Assembly (NCBI GenBank): GCA_018417955.1 | Contig: JACTVC010000007.1 | Location: forward strand, 1,178,001 to 1,242,000 | Direction of reading: 5' to 3' | DNA: 64,000 nt | Origin: Laccaria trichodermophora | Taxonomy: Eukaryota; Basidiomycota; Agaricomycetes; Agaricales; Hydnangiaceae | Shown: in pieces, positions 55,292 to 64,000 of the stretch | Position numbering within the stretch: the stretch's first letter is position 1 | How the letters are laid out: each line of letters begins with the position of its first letter | The notes under the pieces: generated by a model | What the model saw: only the letters and a program-made list of their open reading frames with translations | The model's database searches: none | What the model was told of the DNA's origin: nothing | Translations under genes and position numbers: made by a program

Positions 55292-58200
55292 TAGGGACTG
55301 TCATGGATCGGCGATAACCGGGTATCATCTGTGGCCATTGATACCTGGGTATTGCTAGATCCGATCTGTGGATATATATAGATATCCGCAGATATCTGTA
55401 GATCCGTAGGCTATATTAGGTAGTTTGAAACTCCAACATCAGTTGGCGCCTTTCCATGGCTTATCATGTCAGATAAGCAGAGGAGCTGCCGTTTTTCTTC
55501 CCCATCCTGCCGCCATGCCTCCCAGAGGATCAAGAGGTGGTCGTGGACGTTCTCGTGGGGTTGCTGAGCCCCCCAAAACACCTCCACGTCCAATTGTATT
55601 CCAAATTGCTACACAAGAGGACTTTTCTAGGGAACTGGCTGCTATTCCACCTGACTCTGATGACAACGACACCATTGACCATCACAATAGTGCACCTATC
55701 ATCATTTCTCCTATCAAAAAACGTCATAAAGCAGTTTCTATTAATCAACAGTCTGATCTTGCAGTTTGGGCATTAGAAGATCAAGAAATCATTGGTAAGC
55801 ATGCAAATATTATTCAAGTGTTTGAATATTTAGCTCATGCATTGACAAGATGCTGCTGTGGCTACTTGGCGGTCCAATGTCTACAGTCACTATGATGTAT
55901 GCAAGACCCATCCTCAGCACCATGTTGGTCCTCAGTTTCGCCAACGTACCAGAACAGGACAAGGAACCTCAAACTTGCAGAAGGACGTTGATCAGTGCTT
56001 GAAAAAGCAAGGTCTTGATCCACATCCAAAATCTGAGTCTGCTATTCCATATTCTGAGGCTAACCATCATGCACTTATTGCTCTTCGCTGTGCTAAAAGT
56101 GCTTGTCTTATCAATATGGTCACGGATGAGGATTATCTGGCTGAGGTTGAGATGCTCTGCCCAGGAACTGTTGTCCCTAGTCCAAATACCATTCAACAGG
56201 ATCTTATGCATATCTATACTATGACCTCAGTGTTTGTCGCAAATTATTTCATGGTGCCTTTCTACATTATATTTTGGTTCTATACAGCTAACCAAAATAT
56301 TAGACCTTGAATGGTGCCATTCATGTTGTTCTTGATGGGTGGACTGCCCCAATAGTTTCCTCATATCTGGGAATTGTTGTTGTTTGGTACAGTGAGGGTG
56401 TTATCCATCATGCAATACTTGAATTTATTCAGTAAGCAATCATCTCTTTAAGTCTAGCCAACTATGTTAAATATCAGAATATTAGATTGACTAAGAAACA
56501 TACTGGACAGTATCTGGCTGAGTGTTTAGCCAGTTGCTTAAAGCGATTTGGCCTGGACAAAAAGGTAAATTTCTCTCTCAAAATCAAAAAATCTATTGAA
56601 ACTATCAATAGCTACTTGCACTCTACATGGATAATGCTTCAAACTACACCAAGCTTGCAGAACTGCTGCCAAATTACCTTCCTGATTTTTGGGGTATGGA
56701 TGCACATTTGCACTGCCTGGCTCATATTGTCAATCTAATTGCCAAGGTAAAGACATCAATATATCAGAGAATTCCATCTTTGAAAACTTCTGTATAGATT
56801 TTCATCTCCTTCTTTTTCAAAAGGCCAAAAGTCAAGAAATCAGTTGTCATTCCATCTCAGAATAACGATGATGGTGAGGTTTCTGAGGAAGAGCATATCA
56901 TAGATGCTGGTGACACCTCTGAGGATGATGAGAGTCCAGCTGTTGAGGAGGCTGTTATAGATGCTGAAGAGAATGTGGAGGATGATGGCCAGGTTGCTCA
57001 TGATGACGCAGTTGTGCGCTCTGTTCATGATCATGCTATTCAGAAAATGGCTTCAACAGGAGTTACCATGACAGCTGAAGAAGAAAGGGAAGCATTGAAG
57101 CTTTTTCCTGTGGTATGTTTGCAACTTACTTCCGACTGCAGTTAGCTCATCAATGTCATATGAGGTCTCAGGTCTTGCACGACGAATTCATGATAACTCA
57201 ACTCTTGGCCAGAAGTTTCAGGAACTCATTGCAAATGATGCTAAGTTGAAGTCTAACAAACAGGCTCTTGACCGTCGTGTAACAACACACTGGAATTCTG
57301 ACTTTGACTGTCTGGCTGCTCATCTGCATTTTGAAAACATCATACAGTCTCTCACTGGGGTGTCTGAGAACAAGCTAAAGGCATATTGTCTTTCTGATGA
57401 GCTATGGGATCTTGCAGAGGATGTCCAAGAGGTATTATTGGTATGATTAATTCTTCATATACAGTTTTGAATTTATCTCATGGAATTACAGCTCTTCAAA
57501 GACATCACTCTTCTTTTTTCTCAAGCAGAGGTACCACTCATTGTTGATGCATTGCCTATGCTCTACAATCTGCAAGAGAGCCTGCTTGCTGTTGTGGATG
57601 ACACACCTGCAGTTGTTGATGATAATGATGAAGGTGATGACTTGGATGATGATTTCTCAGCAAGACCAACTCCAGCTGTTATCCGAATTGCTGCATATGC
57701 AAGTGTTCAGCTGATTGACAAATATCTGGATCATCTTTGGGACTGTGAAATTTATGTTATTGCACTCAGTAAGCTTAAATCTTTTTTTAAACTCTTATCC
57801 ACTTACTTGAAACAATTTAGTCCTGTGCCCAGATTGCAATATGGCATGGTTCAAGGACCAAAAGCTATCTGCACAAAGGGTATGCCAGATTAAGAAAATA
57901 GTTGTTGATCATTGGAATGCATCATATGCACCAAATGAAGATGTAGTTCCAGAGAGGACTGAGGATAAAAAGGTATGTTATTTTTTTATTGATATCAGTA
58001 GTTGAAACTTAACCATTGATTATGAAAACAGATCTGGTCCAAGTGGGATCGATCACAATCATCTTCTGGAACATCCAAGTACCCTCTGGATCATATTCAA
58101 ACATATCTGAAGGATGATACGGTCTCGACAACAGCAATGCGTGAAGCAGGGGGTTATATGAAATATTGGTTCCAAGCAAGAGACAACCAACCTATTCTCT

Positions 58201-58766
58201 CAAGAATGGGGCAGGATTTTTGTTCAGCACCAGGTGTGTTCTTTTTACATCCCACATGTAAATGTCTAGCTCATTTGTTTCAACAGCAACATCTGTTGAT
58301 GCAGAGCGTGCATTTTCAACAGGGCGACGACAAGTATCTTTCATGCAACATAACATGAATTCACAGACCTTCAAAGCACAAATGGCAGTAGGGTCATGGG
58401 CCAAAACACCCATATTTCCAGCATTTTCTGTTATCAGTGACATGGTCAAAGATTCTATGAGAAGTGATTGAATTGGTGATTTTATTTTCGAAGAAAATGT
58501 ATTTGTACTCAATCCAGATGATATGTGAATGGCTTTAGCTTGAATCTGAATTGTTCTGAATTTTCCCCTTGTAACACAATTTTTTTCGTAGAGAACGGAC
58601 AAGAAATGATGAGATATGTGCATTTGTCTAAGTTGAAACTACACCCCCAGCAGCTCAGGCCGTTTTACCCACGGATATACTCGGATTGTGCCTTATCTGA
58701 TCTGTGGGTGGGAAAATCTGTGGATCAGGTACGGATAATACCTGGGTGTATCCATGACAGTCCCTA
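55292..58766 (+). mobile_element. Complete hAT transposon, 3475 bp
   Basis: Ends TAGGGACTGTCATGGAT and its exact reverse complement (17 bp), flanked by a perfect 8-bp duplication CTCTCCTG. Both termini and the spliced transposase are present. It lies in gene family X. The sequence is CpG-poor compared with that gene, suggesting a methylated or older element source. Confidence 0.95.
55515..58471 (+). CDS. hAT-family transposase
   Basis: Multi-exon gene. Exon 1 55515-55794 (MPPRGSRGGRGRSRG), exon 2 from 55850 (DAAVATWRSNVYSHYDV, then Cys/His and TRTGQGTSNLQKDVDQC, a BED-finger-like N-terminus), then TLNGAIHVVLDGWTAP with the first catalytic Asp, LTKKHTGQYLAECLAS, YMDNASNYTKLAELLP with the second Asp and MDAHLHCLAHIVNLIAK, an acidic insert (56870-57000), NKQALDRRVTTHWNSDFDCL, and the C-terminal dimerisation motif DAERAFSTGRRQVSF...MNSQTFKAQMAVGSW. 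It would cut and paste the element in the nucleus. Exon borders in the middle are approximate. An exon join near 57110-57150 is uncertain, so activity cannot be asserted. No clear catalytic Glu assignment was possible by eye. Confidence 0.85.
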
Positions 58767-58774
58767 CTCTCCTG
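58767..58774. repeat. Right hAT target-site duplication (CTCTCCTG)
   Basis: Exact copy of 55284-55291; the family X frame resumes here as TCT CCT GCT. Confidence 0.95.
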
Positions 58775-59829
58775 CTGTTGCTAGTGCTGCCACTGCCGCT
58801 TCTTGTCCACTTGGGGTTGAGTCCCCGGCAAATGACCATTCTTTGATGCCTTTCGGGTCTTTGCCTCCTACTCCGCTTCCCAGTCCTCTACATGAGGCCT
58901 CTGTATTGCCATCTCATGCACCTTCATCTGCGACGTCGACTCCTGTGCCTCACGCCTTCGACCAGGATTCATTGGTTGACAACTTGGCAGGGAAGAAGAG
59001 GAAGGGGCCATCAGTAGGCATGGGTGAAGACCTTGCTGAGGACCTTATCGCTTTGAAGAGGAGGAAGAGGGGGCCCATGTCAACAAAGGGGGCTGTTGGG
59101 AAGAAGGGGTCAAAGCCAATGAAGGATAGATCCTGAGGACAAAAGCCAGTGCAATCCCAATCCCTCCCTGCCCAGTCATCCCTCTCCACCTCAGCTCTCA
59201 TCTCCTCTTCAACCACCATCCCTGCCAACCCCGCTTCCCCCAAGTGGTTCTCATCAGCTTTGACTATGCTCCGGTCAGAGGGGTTGGGTCCTACATGGCT
59301 TCAACTGGTGTCTCTTTGGGAAGTGTTTGAGCGAAAACACAACTTCAAGCCAGATGTCGAACGGCCACTTCTCTCAGCCTCCTGCCGACCTGATTGCATA
59401 AAGGATTGGTTGAAGAATGCTCGGAAACCTTCTTGGCGGCCAGTGGTGGATGACAAGACCAAGTTCAACTCCAAATTTGAGGCTGAATTTTCAGCTTGGT
59501 GGGCGATCCTTATACCTGATCAGTCAACAGCCAATTGTATTGAAAAACCTGGCATCAATGGAGTTCTCAGCATCATCGCCGCCCTTTTTTTCTGGGGCTC
59601 ATCATGTGGGCAGTCATCAGCTTGGGCCAAATCTGTTAAAGTCGTCATGGAGGCTTTAACAGAGTTAGTGGCCAACTAATTGGTTTCAGCTGTGGATGGG
59701 GGAGATCATGCATGTGGGGGGAGGGTGAGGAGAGGTTGATGATTTCTGAGGACGCCACTTTGTTTTGCCTACCACTGCTACCTTCACCTCTATTTTTGTA
59801 TATAGCTTTTTAATGTTGAATGTCAGTCC

Positions 59830-61430
59830 GTTTTGACCTTTGCTCCACTCCAAGTTAACGTGGTGTCTCTGACAAGGTATGTCTTACCACTGTTTTCATT
59901 GTCAATGACTACATAGGGGACAAAAAGGACTACAGCAAGCACTTCAATGACAATGACGTCGTCAACCAAAGCAGCATTGGCTGGTGATGCCCACAATGTC
60001 AAGGACGCCAATGGCAACCTGTGTGCCCAAGACAATTGATGTTGATAACAATGCTGACAACAACGAAGCAACAATGACAAGGAGCCACCGTCGATGATGG
60101 ACCAGGGCCAGAAGGACCCACTGACGACGACCACGAGGGAGGTGCCTAACAGTGACAAGGGGGTGACCCACCAACTATGACCACGAGCGAGGTGCCTGAC
60201 AGCAACGAGGGGGGACCCACCGACCACAACAAAGAGCACCAGACAGCAACGACGAGGGAGGTGCCTGATGCCGATGAGGGATGTTCCTAACGACGATGAG
60301 GGAGGTGCCTGACAGCGACAAGGGAGGTGCCTGATGTTGACGAGGGACATTCCTAATGACAACGAGGGAGGTGCCTGACAGCAACAAGGGAGGTGCCTGA
60401 CAGCAACAAAGGAGGTGCCTGACATCAACGACGAGGGATGTTCCTAACAACAACGAGGGAGGTGCCTAACAGCAACAAGGGAGGTGCCTAGTGTTTGAAA
60501 GTCCGGTTTGGTCTGGTTTTTTGATGCCCAGGGGCATTAACCATAACCGTAACTGGTCTGCCTTTTTTCCAGAAGTCAAAAGACCAGACCAGACCGCAAA
60601 AAACCGCGGTCTGCGGTTTTTTGCGGTCTAGAGACTGGTTTCGGTCTGCATCGGTTTTAACCGGTTTATGACCGGTCTTTAGGCCAATATTTTAAAATTA
60701 TGAATTGGTAAATTTATTAACATCTCTATTAGCTTCAAAACGAGACCAACAACGTTAAATTCCGTTAGGACTTGGTGCTTCTATAAAATAAGTCTGGTAC
60801 ATCTATTATTCCCAAAAGTACTTTACATTTTAATTCATATCTCTCTCGTTTTTTGACCAAATCATATGTTCTTGGGTGCGTTTTAAAGGGTATTTAAGGG
60901 GCTACAAAAAACTGGTCAAACCGGTCAAGACCAATTCACGTTAACCGGTTTTTTTGCGGTCTTTACATCTCAAAAATAAAAAGACCGAACCACAGGTCTG
61001 GTCTTTTGCGGTCTTGGTCCAGTCTGGTTATGGTCTTTTTCCAGTCATGAGACCAGACTTCCAAACACTAGAGGTGCCTGACGTCGCAAGGGACGTTCCT
61101 AACAACGATGAGGGAGGTGCCCGACAGCGACGAAGGAGGTGCCTGACATTGACGAGGGAGGTGCCTGACATTGACGAGGGAGGTGCCTGACATCGACAAG
61201 GGACGTTCCTAACGACGACAAGGGAGGTGCCTGACAGCGACGGAAGAGGTGCCTGACGACGACGAGAGAAGTGCCTGGCAGTGACGAGGGGGGTGCCTGA
61301 CAGCAACGAGGGGGGTGCCTGACAGCAACGAGGGAGTGGGGGAGGACCCTGACAGCAACATACAGGGAGGGACCCTGATAGCGACGGGGCAGGGTCGAGG
61401 GCAACAGGGCAGTGTCGAGAGCATGTTTAT
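59830..61430. repeat. Minisatellite of ~24-bp GAGGGAGGTGCCTGACAGC units
   Basis: From about 60110 to 61390 the unit GACGAGGGAGGTGCCTGACA recurs tens of times with variants (GGACGTTCCTAAC, ACATCGAC, ACAGCAAC). Several frames stay open on the minus strand, giving VRHLPRRCQAPPSSL-like repeats; most likely a composition effect. 59680-60110 has no clear gene. It is interrupted by a MITE at 60489-61070. Confidence 0.75.
60489..61070. mobile_element. 582-bp hAT-like MITE
   Basis: Starts TAGTGTTTGAAAGTCCGG and its reversed right end is TAGTGTTTGGAAGTCTGG; flanks are 8-bp GAGGTGCC at 60481-60488 and 61071-61078. Because the host minisatellite itself contains GAGGTGCC the duplication is less decisive, but the repeat resumes exactly in register. 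The interior has runs of GGTCT/AGACC and AAACCGCGGTCTGCGGTTTT-type palindromes; non-coding. Confidence 0.8.
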
Positions 61431-61629
61431 AGTAGATAGGGGTCTGGTGGTCAACTGCCCAGGACCGTCAGTTGACCAGCCTGATGCATGAATTATGGGG
61501 GCAGGTAGGTTAAAATGATACATCATTATAGCCACTACAGGTGGGGTGTATCATCAGTGAAGTGTCTCTTCCTCTTCTTCGGTTGATTGGCCAACTCCAC
61601 CCCAAAATGAGGTCTTATCAGTGCCCCCC

Positions 61630-61785
61630 TAATTCCTGCAGGAATCCAGTCATTCCTGCAGATTCCGGAGGAATGAAATTTGGCAGGGAGGCCTGCAATT
61701 TTCATCATTCCTGCGGAATTTGGGCATTCCGGAATTGACACCGGAATGATCCGCGGAATGCACAGGAACAGAATCCGGTCTTTTG
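61630..61785. repeat. Repeat end with ATTCCTGCAGGAAT palindromes
   Basis: Starts near GGTCTTATCAGTGCCCCCC, recalling the M end GGTCTTAGTGATGCCC, followed by ATTCCTGCAGGAAT, GGAATTTGGG and GGAATGATCCGCGGAATG. Probably a diverged terminus of an M-like element. Confidence 0.45.
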
Positions 61786-61799
61786 TTTGTTTGTTTTAC

Positions 61800-62815
61800 T
61801 TCTGTTACCAAACAAATGCAACACCATTCCTTTCCACCACCAACAACCATCCTCTCCCCACCCCCACAACAGCCATGATAAACTGACAACGCCATGCCAC
61901 ACCACCCACGACAACAACAACGACCCCACATGACCCCACAACGGCAACAACCACCCAGCAACGAACGGCAACGACCACCACCAGTGACGTGGCAGCCAAA
62001 TGGACAACAACAACAACACCACCATGATCCACAAGCACCCACCACCATCCACCACGATGACCACACAAATGCCGCAACGCCATGTCACAACAACGACAAC
62101 GCAGCGAACCCACCACCATCCACGAGCGCCCACAACGACCACGCACACCGCAACGCCAATGACGATGATGGTTCATCACCCGCATCTCACGACCCATGTA
62201 ACAACCACCCACTGCCCACGAAAACACCACGAACACCCACGAAAACACCATGGCACCCACGAAAACACCACGGCACCCACGAAAACACCACAGCACCCAC
62301 GAAACAACGCCCAGTGCCCACGAAACAACGCCTAATGCCCACAATGCAACACCCAGCGGACACGACGCCAATGAGGACGATAACACACGAGGACGTGTCG
62401 AGGATGCACGCCAACGAGACCACTCCCTCCCCCTCCCCTGCTGCTCACAACTCCTTCCCTCTCCCTACTGCTCACCCACTACCCACCATCCCCTTCCCCC
62501 TCCCTTACTCCCCCTCCTTTCCTGCTCATCACTCCCTCCCTCTCCCTACCCCCTTCATTCCCAACCCCCTCCCTTCATTCCCTACCCCCTTCATTCCCTA
62601 CCCCCTGTCTTCATTCCCTACCCCCTGCCTTCATTCCCTCATTCCCTACCTCCCCTCTCCCTCACTGCCCTCCCTTCAGTTCTTCCCCCCCCCTCTAGTT
62701 CTTCATTCCCCCCACTCCCCAGCACCCCTACCTCTCCACTCCTTCCCCCTCACTCCCTCCACTTTTCCCCTCTCCCTCCACTCCTCCCCCTCCCTCTATC
62801 TAGATTCAATGTAGA
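61800..62815. repeat. Strand-skewed low-complexity DNA
   Basis: 61810-62400 is rich in CAACAAC, CCACCA and tandem CACGAAAACACCACGGCACC-like units (62215-62300). 62420-62810 is C/T-rich with CATTCCCTACCCCC repeats. Long frames on both strands reflect composition. 62816-63000 is AT-rich without a gene. Confidence 0.65.
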
Positions 62816-63009
62816 TAACTTCCATCATATATTTTTAATATTTGAGTTTAAATGAATCTTCCCTCTTTAAGTATAAATGTCCTAAGGAATCCTAAGATTA
62901 AGTTGTCAGCAGAAGGCCTGAGTTAGATCTGAAAACTGATCAGCTTAAAAAGTACTGAGAGAAGTATGCAGAAGTGTGTATTGGTGTAAATGTATGTTGT
63001 ATCTGTGAT

Positions 63010-63115
63010 TTTACTTCTATTTCAGTCCCATTCCTGTGGATTCTGGTCCCATTCCTGCGGATTCCTGTGGATTCCTGCAGATTCCTGTGGATTCCTGCAG
63101 GAATGGGAGGGGCAC
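63010..63115. repeat. TTCCTGTGGATTCCTGC tandem short repeats
   Basis: Seven or so copies of ATTCCTG(T/C)GGATT with a final ATTCCTGCAGGAATGGG, as at M termini. Confidence 0.55.
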
Positions 63116-63304
63116 TATAAAGTACTGCCCAAAACCCAGGTCAGCTTCCCAAAATGTATCATCAGCCAAGACCTCGGTGTCTGATGGTGCTTCATTGGAG
63201 AGAGCCTGCCTTTGTACCGAGCCTGGCTGGTATCTGCAGTGATCGTAGCATCCAAGCCCAAATCTGATCCCAAGTCTCTATCCTCTTCCAAGATTGGGTT
63301 GGCC
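63116..63304. other. 3' region of the minus-strand relic; no separate gene
   Basis: Contains splice-like and coding-like composition but no recognisable frame; probably downstream of the 63305-63899 gene fragment. Confidence 0.3.
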
Positions 63305-63899
63305 CTACTGTTTCACTCTGGGCTCAGTCTGAGTATCCTGCTTTGGCATCTCTTGACCATCATCGAAGTCTGAGTCACTATCCTCATCAGAGCCATCTTC
63401 ATGATTTTGGTCATGCAGTTTACTTGGTTTCTTGGTCGGTTTCTCCATGTCCAAGTCTTCACCATCGTCATCAGAGCCATCTTGATCAGAAAACTGTTTG
63501 GTTTGTTTCTTGGCTGGCTTGTCCACATCCAAATCCTCCCAACTCTCATGTTCCATATCATTGTCATTGAAGTGCCGATCTTCCACCCCTTCCTTTCTCT
63601 TTCACCTGGCTTCCTCCTCTGACAGTGACTCGGTTGCTGCCTGGCCTTTCCTTTGACCCTTGCTTCTCCCTGGTTTCTTGCCCTTCCCAACACTATGAAC
63701 ATGAGGTTTAGGAACGTGAACTTTGATTTTCCTTCGTGGAGGTGCTTCCAGCAGCACTTTCCCCTCAAGAAAGGATTTAAATCGAAAGGCGACTTTGTAT
63801 TGTTCTTGACGTTCATACCAAAACTGGAGAGCTTCAGTGACCATCTCCATCGGGAATTTGGACAGATCAAGAAACTTGTAAAAGTTGTCACCTTCTCCC
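63305..63899 (-). pseudogene. Fragment of another multicopy agaricomycete gene family (family Y), with in-frame TGA
   Basis: Minus-strand reading from GDNFYKFLDLSKFPMEMV through TEALQFWYERQEQYKVAFRF, KIKVHVPKPH and GKGKKPGRSKGQRKG to EEEAR, a single TGA (63602-63604), then in the same frame KRKGVEDRHFNDNDMEH and a Lys/acidic tail (KPAKKQTKQ, DSDSDFDDGQE) to a stop at 63305. The WYxRQE segment recurs in uncharacterised agaricomycete repeat proteins I remember. The 5' side is cut at 63899 by an M-type terminus; any ATG further upstream lies in repeat DNA. Confidence 0.6.
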
Positions 63900-64000
63900 T
63901 GTACTTTTTGATGCCCTACATATTCCTGCAGGAATGCGTCCATTCCACTGGATTCCACTGGAATCCACGGGAATGGACTGGAATCCACAGGAATGGACAG
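63900..64000 (+). repeat. M-type terminus at window end
   Basis: TGTACTTTTTGATGCCC then CTACATATTCCTGCAGGAAT, the left end of an M element, continuing as GGAATCCAC repeats to the window edge. The rest of the element, if present, is outside. Confidence 0.65.

Larger units (their letters stand above)
53961..59679 (+). pseudogene. Agaricomycete multicopy family gene X, split by a hAT element
   Basis: Exons 53961-54275, 54357-54757, 54816-54944, 55008-55123 and 55178-55291, then, after the hAT insertion, 58775-59679. Blocks in order: MPNLGAFKGGCLKFLQEELADY; WYDTEMKSFKVLQGRL; QIKHWLAYHHSKRNP; PIAYNVWARCNKETV; TLMVGGPEPADGGCLNIIS; GATKGPVPMNFGQAEREAI; a Ser/Pro-rich linker with basic RKRKGP-like and KRRKRGP patches; and FEAEFSAWWAILIPDQ near the end. 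I recall this as a widespread uncharacterised family in mushroom genomes. The reading frame is preserved across one copy of the 8-bp hAT target. Two in-frame TGA codons (54750-54752, 59134-59136) also interrupt it. Function unknown. Confidence 0.72.

Noticed and set aside
61805..62855. Long frames on both strands, some of 200-300 codons
   Set aside because: CA/CC-rich repeats lack stops on either strand; composition effect.
1..64000. CRISPR arrays, bacterial promoters or operons
   Set aside because: Intron-rich fungal genes; tandem repeats have no constant repeat/spacer structure.

Overview
The window looks like a repeat-dense stretch of a basidiomycete (Agaricomycetes) nuclear genome. The evidence is genes cut by many 48-60 nt GT-AG introns with CTAAC/CTAAT-type branch points, several KDZ-superfamily (Kyakuja-Dileera-Zisupton) transposase pieces with cysteine-cluster (CxC6-like) segments, a hAT transposase, a PIF/Harbinger piece, a RecQ-like relic, and protein families I recall only as multicopy, uncharacterised genes of mushroom-forming fungi. 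I cannot name the species and see no clear single-copy host gene, rRNA or confident tRNA. Almost everything is explained by nested DNA transposons.

Left third (1-27 kb): two copies of one large element family. Copy A (1541-11220, 9.7 kb) has ~117 bp near-identical terminal inverted repeats starting CACTTCAGG, a perfect 7-bp target duplication (TGTATGG), arrays of a GGGACTCCC-type motif inside the ends, the 3' part of a KDZ transposase gene, and two genes transcribed away from it ('gene 1' and 'gene 2'). It sits inside gene 2 of an older, reversed copy of the same family (E0). E0 starts at 469 inside a KDZ-type reading frame and resumes at 11228. Its gene 2 is further broken by a 460-bp MITE (F2), a 3.8-kb foldback element (FB) and a 1.6-kb repeat (M1). 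An inversion between inverted M copies (M1, M2) appears to have flipped 20.3-25.6 kb, so the missing 5' half of gene 2, an intact gene 1 and the 5' part of the KDZ gene now lie in the opposite orientation. The common plan is TIR - KDZ transposase, divergent from gene 1 - gene 2 - TIR. The shared KDZ/gene 1 upstream region survives only in E0 and carries a degenerate GACTTTGCGTCG motif array.

Middle (27-53.6 kb): CpG-poor, old sequence. It holds a KDZ relic, a decayed RecQ-like helicase, and a possible second large element (33811-51268) whose >2-kb complex inverted ends begin CACTTCAG. Its interior holds unknown genes (36.8-38.0, 44.2-46.7 kb), a third M copy, a TA-flanked MITE with ~86 bp TIRs, a truncated PIF/Harbinger transposase and strand-skewed low-complexity DNA.

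Right part (53.6-64 kb): a multi-exon gene of another recurrent agaricomycete family (53.96-59.68 kb) is interrupted by a complete hAT element (55292-58766) with 8-bp target duplications. After it come a ~24-bp minisatellite carrying a hAT-like MITE, low-complexity DNA and a fragment of one more gene family. Several gene relics are broken only by single in-frame TGA codons, which fits CpG deamination. All functions are inferred by eye from family resemblance; no database search was run.
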